Counted from the stretch's first letter, positions 1 to 8,533 are shown. The stretch is DNA of 56,355 nucleotides from Candidatus Poribacteria bacterium (GCA_003635315.1 PYJD01000002.1:1-56355), one strand, 5' to 3'. The notes: a model not told the origin generated them from the letters alone. Translations and numbers: made by a program.

Positions 1-18
1 TTATAGTAGAAATCATAA

Positions 19-591
19 TTACTTATACATTTTTATGATTTGATCGATTGACGCTTCGGCATTGTATTCCCATTTACGCTTTATGTTGGCAAAATCTCTT
101 TCAATAGGATTGAGTTCGGGCGAATATGGTGGTAAGAATAATAAACTCGCACCGCAACCAGTAATCAATGTCTCTGTTTGTTGACTTTTATGGAAGGAAG
201 CATTATCCAATATGACAACATGTGATGTGTCAAGTAGCGGACACAACACGTTCTCAAGCCACGCATTGAAGGCAAGCGTATCACAAGCACCTTCAAAAAG
301 GACGGGGACTGTGATACGCCCCTGCATCTGTGCAGCAATGAGCGTTGTGCATCTATACCGATTGCTTGAGATTTTATCCGAGACGCAAACTCCTCTTGGC
401 GCATAAGCGAACTGGCGAACACTTTCTGTGCGAAAACCGCTTTCGTCAACATAGACAGGTGTTTTTCCGTTTTGAAGTGCTGCCTGAAGTTCAGTTTGAT
501 ATTCCTCCTGTTTTATAGGACATTGTTCCTTGTAGGTGAAAGTCTTTTTTTTCGCGTGCATCCGATCTTCTTCAGACCATAGCAGATACAC
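19..591 (-). CDS. IS630 transposase, DDE catalytic part (OrfB)
   Basis: 190 residues forming the RNase H-like catalytic domain of an IS630 transposase. The DDE acids are visible in VDESGF (first Asp), ILDNASFH (second Asp) and LNPIE (Glu); PPYSPELNPIE is the family hallmark. The frame overlaps the upstream HTH frame by 79 bases and lies in the -1 frame relative to it. The run of eight A (minus strand, 552-545) in the overlap is a likely slippery site producing a full-length HTH-DDE fusion. The frame is intact, so the element may be active. An independent start at this ATG is possible but is not needed if frameshifting occurs. Confidence 0.85.
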   Translation of the reverse strand: MYLLWSEEDRMHAKKKTFTYKEQCPIKQEEYQTELQAALQNGKTPVYVDESGFRTESVRQFAYAPRGVCVSDKISSNRYRCTTLIAAQMQGRITVPVLFEGACDTLAFNAWLENVLCPLLDTSHVVILDNASFHKSQQTETLITGCGASLLFLPPYSPELNPIERDFANIKRKWEYNAEASIDQIIKMYK

Positions 592-851
592 CGCTGCGAC
601 ACACCAAAATGTGCAGCGCGTTCCTTCTGAGTGCTGTCTGGGAACTCTTTGACATGTTCAGCGAGTGCTTCTGGATCAAGACGATAAGGTTTACGAGGCC
701 CCGGTTTCTCGTAACTAAAAGGATCTGCTGCGTCTAACCAGTTATAGATACAACGGCGTGAAACTTGAAATCTACGGGAAGCTTCTGCTTTACTTCCACC
801 AGTTGCTATGAAATCAAGAACGCGTTTTCGTAAATCTTGTGAATATCTCAT
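513..851 (-). CDS. IS630 transposase, helix-turn-helix N-terminal part (OrfA)
   Basis: 112 residues beginning MRYSQDLRKRVL, the usual start of IS630 DNA-binding domains. Two helix-turn-helix units can be seen: residues about 18-40 (GGSKAEASRRFQVSRRCIYN) and about 75-95 (TQKERAAHFGVSQRCICY). They bind the terminal repeats of the element. The gene ends shortly after the A8 run that allows a shift into the catalytic frame. Start is the ATG at 851-849. Confidence 0.8.
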   Translation of the reverse strand: MRYSQDLRKRVLDFIATGGSKAEASRRFQVSRRCIYNWLDAADPFSYEKPGPRKPYRLDPEALAEHVKEFPDSTQKERAAHFGVSQRCICYGLKKIGCTRKKRLSPTRNNVL

Positions 852-941
852 AATATAACTATTATCACAAAAACAGAAAACAATGTAAATTTATTTTTGA
901 TTTTAACAATAAAAATGGTATTACATCTTATAATTTACGTG

Positions 942-981
942 CAATAAAATAGGGATAAGGGAAACAATGTTCCCTTATCCC
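942..981 (-). terminator. Rho-independent terminator downstream of infA
   Basis: A perfect 12-bp stem (GGGATAAGGGAA at 952-963 with TTCCCTTATCCC at 970-981, 6-nt loop) is followed on the minus strand by TATTTTATT. It lies 243 bases past the infA stop and is the first terminator-like structure downstream of that gene. Confidence 0.6.
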
Positions 982-992
982 GTCCAAAGAGT

Positions 993-1041
993 GCGACACT
1001 ATGTGTCACACCACATAGGGCGTAACACTAAGTGCCACACC
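993..1041. repeat. Short imperfect direct repeat, partly palindromic
   Basis: GCGACACTATGTGTCACACC (993-1012) recurs as GCGTAACACTAAGTGCCACACC (1020-1041). The first copy with its flanks is also a near-palindrome around the central ACTATGTGT. The gene-free stretch 852-1224 otherwise holds the terminator at 942-981 and AT-rich sequence in which I see nothing. Confidence 0.45.
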
Positions 1042-1224
1042 TCCTCTGGTTAGTAAACATACAATTACCTCCTTTTTCCGCAATACAGCGGCAGTAGGAT
1101 ACCATTATCATAAAATGACAATGATTCACCTATACACATTTTTGGATGCACTTTTCCATATTTATCGGAAAAAAGAAGATAATTTGATTTCAATAAAATC
1201 GACAATACGATATGTTGCCTCGGT

Positions 1225-1503
1225 TTAACTGCCTGGACTTCGCCATACTATCCGTCCTCGTGATAGGTCATATGGGGATAGTTCAACTGTCACCTGATCA
1301 CCCGGTAACACCCAGATTTTATGTTGCATCATCTTTCCTGATAAGTATGCGACAACTTTATGGTCGTTATCTTCCAGTTCTACCATGAATAAATTTCCTG
1401 GTAGGGATTCAAGAACGACTCCAGGTACACGTATTGCAGAATCTTTTGTTGGTTTTAGTTCTTCTTGCGTAATCTCTTCTGATTCTAAATGCTTATCTTT
1501 CAT
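1225..1503 (-). CDS. infA: Translation initiation factor IF-1
   Basis: 92 residues; the OB-fold of IF-1 fills about residues 24-90 ([17 protein letters not shown], then [25 protein letters not shown], very close to the family consensus). IF-1 binds the 30S A site during initiation. The protein has an acidic N-terminal extension of about 20 residues compared with the usual 72-residue form. GAGGAG lies 7 bases before the ATG. infA normally sits between secY/map and rpmJ in the spc region. Here it stands alone on the opposite strand about 29 kb from rpmJ, next to an IS element and with its own terminator. Confidence 0.93.
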   Translation of the reverse strand: MKDKHLESEEITQEELKPTKDSAIRVPGVVLESLPGNLFMVELEDNDHKVVAYLSGKMMQHKIWVLPGDQVTVELSPYDLSRGRIVWRSPGS

Positions 1504-1718
1504 CTAATTACTCCTCTATAAAGCTGTTCAATTCCTGTAATTATTCTGTTAATTAAAAGTTCTATATTTTGACATGTCGTGATCGCAAGAGACATGATAT
1601 GGACCAACATTACGTACGTATAAATAATATAAGAATTGTTCCTTTGTCGGTCATTTTTATAACCTTGTCCTAACACTCTATTAGATACATGAATCAAACG
1701 AATTGTTCATTAAAAAGG

Positions 1719-1747
1719 TTGACATGAACCCTTATTATTGTTAATAT
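1719..1747 (+). promoter_or_regulatory. Sigma-70-type promoter for the PhyH gene
   Basis: TTGACA at 1719-1724, a 17-base spacer and TAATAT at 1742-1747. It lies 48 bases before the ATG at 1796, in the divergent gap between infA and the dioxygenase gene. Confidence 0.7.
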
Positions 1748-1795
1748 GTAGAGTATATTATACAACCTTTGGATAGTAGAATTAGGGAGTAAATT

Positions 1796-2599
1796 ATGAG
1801 TGAAGCATTACCGTTAGTTGCATATCCCGACCTTGAAAGTCAAGTTAAAGCAATGGAGGATGACGGATATGCTTATCTACCGAGGGTTATTGATACTGAT
1901 GAACTTGCAGAGCTTCGCGATGCAATGGATAGGTTGACAGCATTTCCTGAAAGTTATGATAGGCATAGTGTACCAGAAAATGGTGAGGGATTTCTGAATA
2001 AACATATCAATAATGCTTTCAATCGTGATACAGTTTTCTTACACTATCTTGATAAGTCACCTGTGATTGAGATAGCTGAGGCAGTTCATGGTGAAGATTG
2101 CCATGTAATTGGTATGACAGCCTGGATCACCGGTCCAGGACGGCCTGATCAAGGATTACATATTGATTGGTTACCTATTCCACTTCCTGCGGATATCTTG
2201 GAAGACCCTCGTATTAAAGTTCCGATTTTCATTACCACTGCACATTACTATTTGGATGATCTCTATGAAGACCTTGGTCCAACGAAGTTTGTTCCGGGTA
2301 GTCATCTATCTGGTCGTGGTCCACAGGGAGATAATGAGTGGAAGGGAGCGAAAGAACAAAGTATTCTTTGCAATGGTGGAGATGTAGTGATTTTCCGGAG
2401 TGAAGTGTGGCATAGAGGTACAGCGAATCGTAGTAATCAGACACGTTACCTTTTACAGGTGCATTATGCTAACCGTATGATAACACAGAAATATCCACCC
2501 TATCTGAATCGATTTCAGTTTGATGAATCCATTTTGGAGAATGCAACAGAACGACAACTTAGATTGATGGGAAATCATCGTCCTGGTGCTTATGATTAA
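1796..2599 (+). CDS. Phytanoyl-CoA dioxygenase (PhyH) family protein
   Basis: 267 residues, a non-heme Fe(II)/2-oxoglutarate-dependent dioxygenase of the PhyH family. The iron-binding facial triad is visible: H122-x-D124 (LHIDW) and distal H206 (EVWHRGTANRS), with R217 positioned to bind the 2-oxoglutarate carboxylate. Family members hydroxylate varied small substrates, so the substrate here is unknown. AGGGAG precedes the ATG by 7 bases and a good promoter lies upstream. The next gene, a DMT transporter, follows after about 50 bases and could be co-transcribed. Cytoplasmic; no signal peptide. Confidence 0.85.
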   Translation: MSEALPLVAYPDLESQVKAMEDDGYAYLPRVIDTDELAELRDAMDRLTAFPESYDRHSVPENGEGFLNKHINNAFNRDTVFLHYLDKSPVIEIAEAVHGEDCHVIGMTAWITGPGRPDQGLHIDWLPIPLPADILEDPRIKVPIFITTAHYYLDDLYEDLGPTKFVPGSHLSGRGPQGDNEWKGAKEQSILCNGGDVVIFRSEVWHRGTANRSNQTRYLLQVHYANRMITQKYPPYLNRFQFDESILENATERQLRLMGNHRPGAYD

Positions 2600-2650
2600 G
2601 TCCTCACAATTATTTCGGATATCATATCATTAACGGGATGATGCCCTCTT

Positions 2651-3571
2651 TTGAATAATACAGAATCTTCCGGTAGACTTACAAGCGGACATGTTATCAG
2701 CGAGGATCCGACTGGGAAAATAATAGCTCTCAGTTTGCTCCTCGCTTTTCTTTGGGGTGGAAATTCACCATCAATTAAAATTGGTTTGGAAGATCTGCCA
2801 CCTATGGCACTGGCGTTTGTGCGCTTTTGTATTGGGTTGGTGATTGTTGGGGGTTGGTCGTTATATTGTCGAATTCCGCTTAGTTTAAAACGTGGAGAAT
2901 TCTCGCGTCTCCTCCTTCTTACCATAATTTTCATATCACAAATAATCACGTTGAATACTGGCACACTTTACACCTCAGCCTCTCGTTCAACAATATTTAT
3001 TAATGTTTACCCATTTTTTACGGCAATTTTTGCACATCTATGGATTCCAAATGAACGACTATCCATTAACAAGACATTTGGTATAGTTGTTGCCTTCAGT
3101 GGGGTATTCATTACAGTAGCTCCAGATCTTGGATCAGGGGAAACAAGTGTAATAGGAGACATTATTGTGCTTGTCAGTGGTTGTTTTTTGGGGCTGCGAG
3201 TTGTGGTCACAAAACTATTAGTCCAATCTATCCATCCATATCGTCTGTTGGTCTGGTATTTAGTTTTGAGTCTCCCGTGCTTTGCCCTGTTATGTATTTT
3301 GTTTGAACGGGGTGAGACATTTCAGATATCATTTGCTGGAGGGACTGCTCTACTCTATCAAGGTGGTATTATTGCTGGTTTCTGTTTTTTGGCTTGGACA
3401 AGTATTCTTGAAAGGTATAGCGCGAGTAAATGTGTAGTATTCTTCTTTGCCACACCATTATCAGGGGTGTTGTTTAGTTATCTGTTCTTGGGAGATGTGT
3501 TGACGGTGAATTTATTGATTGGTGCTACATTAGTGGCAGGGGGGATTTTCCTTGTGAACATGCGACGTTGA
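2651..3571 (+). CDS. DMT-superfamily (EamA) transporter
   Basis: 306 residues, highly hydrophobic, with about ten predicted membrane segments in two related halves, as in EamA/RhaT drug-metabolite transporters. The first segment (LLLAFLWGGNSPSIKIGLEDLPP) carries the typical EamA opening with Trp-Gly-Gly and a following Pro-Pro. Substrate cannot be read from sequence. The longest frame begins with TTG at 2651 with no strong ribosome-binding site; a GTT-rich stretch follows, so the start is uncertain by up to about 15 residues. It is probably in one operon with the PhyH gene. Confidence 0.8.
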   Translation: MNNTESSGRLTSGHVISEDPTGKIIALSLLLAFLWGGNSPSIKIGLEDLPPMALAFVRFCIGLVIVGGWSLYCRIPLSLKRGEFSRLLLLTIIFISQIITLNTGTLYTSASRSTIFINVYPFFTAIFAHLWIPNERLSINKTFGIVVAFSGVFITVAPDLGSGETSVIGDIIVLVSGCFLGLRVVVTKLLVQSIHPYRLLVWYLVLSLPCFALLCILFERGETFQISFAGGTALLYQGGIIAGFCFLAWTSILERYSASKCVVFFFATPLSGVLFSYLFLGDVLTVNLLIGATLVAGGIFLVNMRR

Positions 3572-3592
3572 CATCTCATGTATACAGGCTGT

Positions 3593-3662
3593 TAACGTGA
3601 GTTCGGTATAAAGAATATAACATTGTACCTTGTTTCCAAACACATAATTCGAACTCACGTTA
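3593..3662. repeat. 13-bp perfect inverted repeat with 44-base spacer
   Basis: TAACGTGAGTTCG (3593-3605) is repeated inverted as CGAACTCACGTTA (3650-3662). It lies between the convergent DMT-transporter and 207-residue protein genes. The spacer is AT-rich and the 3' arm has no T-run, so this is a poor terminator. It could be the ends of a very small mobile relic. Confidence 0.5.
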
Positions 3663-3713
3663 GACACATCGTTTCAGGTAATTATATTGGATTCAGACTT
3701 ATGTAGATAGAAT

Positions 3714-4337
3714 TTAACTACCAGTTTTTTCTGTTTCAATAGCAGGATATACTTCTACATCGGATGGTAAAATAGGTAACCCCACATAAAATGTTAACCA
3801 ATCACCACAAAGTTCAATTGACATGAGTTCCTCATTCTCTGTGATGTATTCATGGAGTTCTGTTTGAAATTCCTCTTTACCTTGAACATCCGTAACCGTA
3901 AGTTTAGCGGATATTATCTCTTGTCGGGTGTATTCAACACCGATTTCCTCTTCTTCATTATCAGGATTAGGATAGAAAAGGGTCATCACGTCAGGTAAAG
4001 GATCTCCAAGTTCTTGTTCCCCATCTACGATCCATCGGGATGTTTCATATTCATCTTTTGTCCCAGGTATATGGTCAACACCGAGGATAACCTCTTCTTC
4101 AGCATCCTTTATGTGATACATATACCGTAGGAGAGCTTCACCTTCATACTTTTTTCGGGTAACAAGCTTGAATGCATGTGATGTATCACCAGTCTCTTCA
4201 TAGGTTGTTAGATCCGATAACTCAATCATGCTATTGATAGAAATATCTACCAATTCATTCTTGAGTGGTGTTTTATCTTCTTTTTCTTTCTGTTTTCCAA
4301 AAAGAGATCTACCCTCTTTCCTACCAAATAATACCAT
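3714..4337 (-). CDS. Unrecognised acidic protein paired with the Ser/Arg-rich membrane protein
   Basis: 207 residues, no signal peptide or membrane segment. I do not recognise the family. The N-terminus is basic (MVLFGRKEGRSLFGKQKEKED) and the rest is acidic and beta-rich, with a C-terminal section that looks like a compact folded domain (LCGDWLTFYVGLPILPSD). It starts 7 bases after the stop of the Ser/Arg-rich membrane protein gene, so the two are almost certainly translated from one message. It vaguely resembles small DUF2491/DUF4178-type proteins that accompany membrane proteins, but I cannot support that assignment. Confidence 0.7.
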   Translation of the reverse strand: MVLFGRKEGRSLFGKQKEKEDKTPLKNELVDISINSMIELSDLTTYEETGDTSHAFKLVTRKKYEGEALLRYMYHIKDAEEEVILGVDHIPGTKDEYETSRWIVDGEQELGDPLPDVMTLFYPNPDNEEEEIGVEYTRQEIISAKLTVTDVQGKEEFQTELHEYITENEELMSIELCGDWLTFYVGLPILPSDVEVYPAIETEKTGS

Positions 4338-4344
4338 GATTCAC

Positions 4345-5469
4345 CTAAAAGTAACCTTTGTTATACAATACTAACATGATGACACCGACAACCAGAAGAC
4401 TCCCAAAAATGAGAAGGAACCACGTTCCACCAGAAGTCTTCTTTTGTACAATTATTTTCTGTGGTGGTGCTCGTTGCGAATTTGAGGTTACACTTGGTGT
4501 TTCAGCAGATGCAAAGAGTTCCGCTTTGAGTGCTTCTTCATCAGGAAGTTCGTCAACCGTGACAACTTCAACATCATCACCATAGAATTTATCAGGGTTT
4601 TCCTCAACATAACTGGCAATGTAGTTTTCATCCTTGTTTGTACCGGGGTCAACATAATTAGGATTTTCTTGAATACCTTGGCTTTCATAATATGCCTTGT
4701 ACTTCTCATATTCTGCTTGCTTCTCTGCTGACCAGTGTGACCGGTCATAATCTCTATGATGGTAATGCCATAAATAACTATGTCGAATAGAATGATTGTA
4801 ATAGTCATGGAAATAGATATTAAACATGAGGTTATTAAATGCCATGGAGGCAACAAGCGGATACATCGAATATCCGGCAACAGGATAATAACCACCGAAG
4901 TTATTCACAGTTATGGTTGAACGTTGTTGTCTACGCGTTTGGACAGTTTGACGATCTGCCCTTGTAACTTTTCTTTTCAAACTACGGTTTTCGGCTTTTA
5001 ATTGTCGTACCTGTTTGCGGTTCTGTGCGGTAGTTTGCCGTTGTTGTGAACGAGAGGCGGTTGTGTTTCTGGTTGATGCTGTGTTGGTCGTTTTCCCACG
5101 TGTTGTTGCAGCTTGTTTCTGACGTGCAGCTGAGCTGGCGCGTGTGGATGTTGTTCTTGACGTCCTGCTTCCACTGTATGTACTCCCTGTACTGCGTGTG
5201 CTACGGGTTGTAGATGGCTTTGTATATGTACTTCGTGATGGAGTACGTGTAGGGGCTTTATATGTTCTTGAACTACGAGTGTAGTTACGACTTGAACTTC
5301 GACTATAACTTCGACTAAAACTGCGTCCGAAACTACGACCACCGAACCCACGTCGACTTTCTACAATATCTGGTGCTAAACTAAATAGGAATAGAATAAT
5401 AGCGCCGTATGATAATATCCGCTTACATGTGGAGGTATGATTCGACAGATGCTGTATTATACGTTTCAT
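4345..5469 (-). CDS. Ser/Arg/Thr-rich two-anchor membrane protein, unknown function
   Basis: 374 residues from the ATG at 5469-5467, chosen over an ATG 13 codons upstream because AGGAGGAG stands 7 bases before it. Layout: N-terminal hydrophobic segment (about residues 16-36); a long low-complexity basic tract rich in Ser, Arg, Thr and Tyr (about 38-165, with RSFSRSYSRSSSR-like units); a short helix with coiled-coil character (QLKAENRSLKRKV); an aromatic and His-rich middle (FHDYYNHSIRHSYLWHYHH); an acidic stretch; and a C-terminal membrane helix (TWFLLIFGSLLVVGVIMLVLY). The family is not recognised. Together with the 207-residue neighbour it may act at the envelope. Confidence 0.75.
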   Translation of the reverse strand: MKRIIQHLSNHTSTCKRILSYGAIILFLFSLAPDIVESRRGFGGRSFGRSFSRSYSRSSSRNYTRSSRTYKAPTRTPSRSTYTKPSTTRSTRSTGSTYSGSRTSRTTSTRASSAARQKQAATTRGKTTNTASTRNTTASRSQQRQTTAQNRKQVRQLKAENRSLKRKVTRADRQTVQTRRQQRSTITVNNFGGYYPVAGYSMYPLVASMAFNNLMFNIYFHDYYNHSIRHSYLWHYHHRDYDRSHWSAEKQAEYEKYKAYYESQGIQENPNYVDPGTNKDENYIASYVEENPDKFYGDDVEVVTVDELPDEEALKAELFASAETPSVTSNSQRAPPQKIIVQKKTSGGTWFLLIFGSLLVVGVIMLVLYNKGYF

Positions 5470-5501
5470 ACTGAGACTCCTCCTCAGTCGTCTTTCAAAA
5501 C

Positions 5502-5530
5502 TTGACAATAAGATCTAAATTTGTTACACT
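5502..5530 (+). promoter_or_regulatory. Promoter of tRNA-Arg
   Basis: TTGACA at 5502-5507, a 17-base spacer and TACACT at 5525-5530, with the tRNA starting 17 bases later. This is the expected layout for a stable-RNA promoter. Confidence 0.75.
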
Positions 5531-5547
5531 AATAAAACTTTTGATAT

Positions 5548-5621
<74 letters not shown>

Positions 5622-5824
5622 TTTGTATTTCTTTTCGATTAGACAACCCTTATATGATTATATCATTCAATTAAAATTATCTTATCATGAATAGAATTGG
5701 GTGTCAAGGTCATTGATAGAGATTCATTATATTGACACAGAATCATTCTATAATCTGTATATTCTATTCTTAAATAATAACACATAAAATTTGAATTTTA
5801 TGACAGGAACTGAAAGGTAAATTG

Positions 5825-6106
5825 ATGGATAATTCCAATCTTGGGATGAATAAGACACAAGCATTGATATTAGGGATCGTAGGTTTAGTTATCTTTGTTT
5901 CTGGATCTGTTTTATCTTATTTCAGAGCTTCAGATTCACTGATTGGTCTGCTGTTAATTAATATTGGTCTATGGATTCATCTATACACTGTTTATTTCTA
6001 TGGCATTACATATTATCCCAAATGGCTTCTGAAAATATGTGTATGGGGTAACTGCGGGATGACTATTGGAATAATACTCATGGTGGTTTTACCACAGGTT
6101 CGATAA
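5825..6106 (+). CDS. Small three-helix membrane protein, unknown
   Basis: 93 residues with three hydrophobic segments: about residues 10-33 (ALILGIVGLVIFVSGSVLSYF), 37-60 (LIGLLLINIGLWIHLYTVYF) and 67-90 (LLKICVWGNCGMTIGIILMVVL). The start is the ATG at 5825, preceded by AAAGG at 7-8 bases; a TTG one codon upstream is less likely. I do not recognise a family. It stands alone between tRNA-Arg and the SMP-30 gene. Confidence 0.6.
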   Translation: MDNSNLGMNKTQALILGIVGLVIFVSGSVLSYFRASDSLIGLLLINIGLWIHLYTVYFYGITYYPKWLLKICVWGNCGMTIGIILMVVLPQVR

Positions 6107-6187
6107 CATTCACTATATAAAAATAAAAACGAGTTTGTTTCTATTACGGTATCACTTCAGAAATTAGATTTTGTTAGAAAGGAAAAC

Positions 6188-7063
6188 ATGGCACTTGAAG
6201 TTCGCGACTCACGACTATTAGACCTAATTGATTCAGAAGCAGAAGTAAAGCAATTGGCAACAGGATGTAAATTCACAGAGGGACCATTATGGCATTCCGT
6301 AGGTAGATATCTACTTTTTAGTGATATTCCAGCAAACAAAATGCGCCGTTGGGATGCAGAATCTGGGATGACAGTTTTTAGAAAGCCTTCTGGCAATTCA
6401 AATGGCTTAACTTATGATAGGGGTGGACACCTGATTGCATGTGAACACGGGAATCGGCGCGTTTCTCGTACAACAGCTGATGGAGATGTCATAACCATTG
6501 CATCGCACTATGAAGGTAAACGTTTGAACAGTCCAAACGATGTGGTAGTAAAATCTGACGGTAGTATCTATTTTACCGATCCACCTTACGGATTATCTGG
6601 CAGGGAGTCTGAAAAAGAGCTTGATTTTCAAGGAGTCTACCGTTTATCTCCTGACGGAGTTACATTGACACTCCTTGTTGATGATTTTGATAGACCCAAC
6701 GGTATCTGTTTTTCACCAGATGAATCGATTCTCTATGTTAATGATACGCATCGTATGCACATTCGGGCATTTGATGTACAGTCGGATGGGACACTTACAA
6801 ATGATCGTGTATTTGCTGAAGAAGAAGGGGATAACGGTGTACCGGATGGAATGAAAGTTGATCGCCAAGGAAATGTATATCTAACTGGACCGAATGGGAT
6901 ATGGATCTTTGCCCCAGATGGAACACATCTTGGCATTATAATTGTACCAGAACGGACTGCTAATTTAGCATGGGGTGGTGATTTCTGGAAGAGTCTATTT
7001 ATTACCGCAAGCACATCTTTGTATCGTATTGAATGTAAAGTCGAAGGGATAGCGGTATCGTAA
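6188..7063 (+). CDS. SMP-30/gluconolactonase/LRE family protein
   Basis: 291 residues forming a six-bladed beta-propeller of the SMP-30/gluconolactonase family, metal-dependent lactonases acting on sugar lactones. Family landmarks: the metal-binding Glu in FTEGPLW, NSNGLTYD, the Asn/Asp stretch LNSPNDVVVKSDGSIYFTDP, and the late Asp in VPDGMKVD. AAGGA lies 4 bases before the ATG. There is no signal peptide, so it is cytoplasmic. Its stop overlaps the dut start by one base, so the two are translationally coupled although not linked in metabolism. The exact substrate is unknown. Confidence 0.85.
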   Translation: MALEVRDSRLLDLIDSEAEVKQLATGCKFTEGPLWHSVGRYLLFSDIPANKMRRWDAESGMTVFRKPSGNSNGLTYDRGGHLIACEHGNRRVSRTTADGDVITIASHYEGKRLNSPNDVVVKSDGSIYFTDPPYGLSGRESEKELDFQGVYRLSPDGVTLTLLVDDFDRPNGICFSPDESILYVNDTHRMHIRAFDVQSDGTLTNDRVFAEEEGDNGVPDGMKVDRQGNVYLTGPNGIWIFAPDGTHLGIIIVPERTANLAWGGDFWKSLFITASTSLYRIECKVEGIAVS

Positions 7064-7497
7064 TGAAGGTAAATATTAAGAGAGTGGATAAGTCACTTCC
7101 ATTGCCAAAATATGAAACCCAAGGATCGGTTGGATTTGACCTGCTTTGTCGAGAATCAATGGAGATTGCCCCAAAAAGCATCGAATTAATTCCTGCGAAC
7201 GTTATTGTAGAAACCCCTCCGGGTTATATGTTGATGTTGTGTATGCGGAGTAGTTCTCCAAGAAAATACGGACTAATGATGGCGCAGAGTGTAGGAATTA
7301 TTGATACCGATTATTGTGGTGAAGATGATGAGGTTAAAGTCCAAGTTTACAATTTTACTGATACGTCCGTGAAGGTTGAAAAAGGAGATAGAATCGCACA
7401 AGCGATTTTTGTTAAGGTTGCCACTCCTGAATGGAATGAGGTTGAAGAGATGTCTACAACGTCCAGAGGAGGTTTCGGAAGTACAGATCGTAGGTAA
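7063..7497 (+). CDS. dut: dUTP diphosphatase (dUTPase)
   Basis: 144 residues, trimeric-type dUTPase hydrolysing dUTP to dUMP and pyrophosphate. This keeps uracil out of DNA and feeds thymidylate synthase. The five motifs appear in order: GSVGFDLL (1), RSSSPRK (2), GIIDTDYCGEDDEV with catalytic D81 (3), KGDRIAQAIF (4) and the flexible C-terminal RGGFGSTD (5). Motif 3 is slightly unusual, CGEDDE where the bacterial family commonly has RGE. thyA follows after 69 bases and folA further down, forming a thymidylate-supply cluster. Confidence 0.93.
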   Translation: MKVNIKRVDKSLPLPKYETQGSVGFDLLCRESMEIAPKSIELIPANVIVETPPGYMLMLCMRSSSPRKYGLMMAQSVGIIDTDYCGEDDEVKVQVYNFTDTSVKVEKGDRIAQAIFVKVATPEWNEVEEMSTTSRGGFGSTDRR

Positions 7498-7566
7498 CTT
7501 TATAACATAAATACACGTTTTTATAGAGGAAATAGTTAAACTTTTACGGGAGCTGTAATAATAAAC

Positions 7567-8364
7567 ATGAAACAGTATCTTGAAGGACTTCAACAGATTT
7601 TAGAGGCGGGTGTAGATAGAGATGGTAGAAACGGTAAAACCCGCACCTTGTTCGGCATGCAGATGCGATATAATTTGGAAGATGGGTTTCCCGCAGTCAC
7701 CACAAAGAAACTTGCATTCAAATCAGTTAAAGCGGAACTATTAGGATTCTTACGAGGGTATGACCACGTAAAACAATTCCAGAAACTTGGTACTAAAATA
7801 TGGAATGCAAATGCTGAGGCATGGGGGCGCGATGGTGCCCTCGGTTGTATCTATGGTGTCCAATGGCGACGTTGGCGGAAAGAAAACGGAAGAATTGATC
7901 AGTTAGCAGAGGTAATTGAGCAAATCAAGACCAATCCAAATAGTCGTAGACATATTGTAACTGCCTGGAATCCAGCAGAATTAGACCAGATGGCACTCGC
8001 ACCATGCCATATGCTTTTCCAATTCTTTGTGGCTGATGGGAAGTTATCGTTACAGATGTATCAGCGTAGCTGCGATATGTTTCTTGGCGTTCCTTTTAAT
8101 ATCGCATCCTATTCCCTTCTTCTATCAATGGTAGCACAAATTGCAGATCTTCAACCCAGTGAATTTATTCATACTTTGGGTGATGCTCACATCTACCATG
8201 CACACTTTGATCAAGTAAAAACTCAGATCAAAAGACAACCCCTACCTTTACCAGAACTTATCCTTAACACTGATATAACTTCAATTGATAATTTTAAAAT
8301 GCAAGACATCCAGTTAACTGAGTATCAACATCACGATCCAATTCGTGCTGAGATGTTAGTCTAA
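7567..8364 (+). CDS. thyA: Thymidylate synthase
   Basis: 265 residues, the same size as E. coli ThyA (264). It methylates dUMP to dTMP using methylene-tetrahydrofolate, yielding dihydrofolate. Visible landmarks: catalytic C147 in LAPCHMLFQF, the phosphate-binding RRH at about 127-129, QRSCDMFLGVPFNIASY, and HIYHAHFDQV. dut lies directly upstream. The dihydrofolate it makes would be recycled by the folA product about 1.1 kb downstream. GGAG lies about 13 bases before the ATG. Confidence 0.96.
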   Translation: MKQYLEGLQQILEAGVDRDGRNGKTRTLFGMQMRYNLEDGFPAVTTKKLAFKSVKAELLGFLRGYDHVKQFQKLGTKIWNANAEAWGRDGALGCIYGVQWRRWRKENGRIDQLAEVIEQIKTNPNSRRHIVTAWNPAELDQMALAPCHMLFQFFVADGKLSLQMYQRSCDMFLGVPFNIASYSLLLSMVAQIADLQPSEFIHTLGDAHIYHAHFDQVKTQIKRQPLPLPELILNTDITSIDNFKMQDIQLTEYQHHDPIRAEMLV

Positions 8365-8393
8365 AGGAGACACCAGTCTCAACCGAGAAAGGG

Positions 8394-8422
8394 TTGACAC
8401 TTCTGTTAATTTGAACTATCAA
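8394..8422 (+). promoter_or_regulatory. Possible promoter for the lipoprotein gene
   Basis: TTGACA at 8394-8399, a 17-base spacer and TATCAA at 8417-8422 (4 of 6 matches). It lies in the thyA-lipoprotein gap, just after small hairpins at 8374-8397. Confidence 0.45.
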
Positions 8423-8533
8423 TCATTCCAATACCAAACAATGAACTACAGTCTTAGTGAATAACCATCCGTATGACAACTCCAACTTAATTGATTGATA
8501 ACCCATTCTTTGCAACTTTCCTGAGAACAATTG

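Larger units (their letters stand above)
1..851 (-). mobile_element. IS630-family insertion sequence (outer ends not resolved)
   Basis: Two overlapping minus-strand frames encode a helix-turn-helix protein and a DDE transposase in the arrangement typical of IS630 elements (IS630/Tc1/mariner superfamily, which target TA). I could not find convincing terminal inverted repeats: the left end may lie at or beyond base 1, and the right end is somewhere in the AT-rich stretch after 851. The span given covers only the coding part. Confidence 0.75.

Noticed and set aside
1500..1697. 65-codon minus-strand frame directly upstream of infA
   Set aside because: No ribosome-binding site, no family resemblance, and it covers the infA leader; most likely chance.
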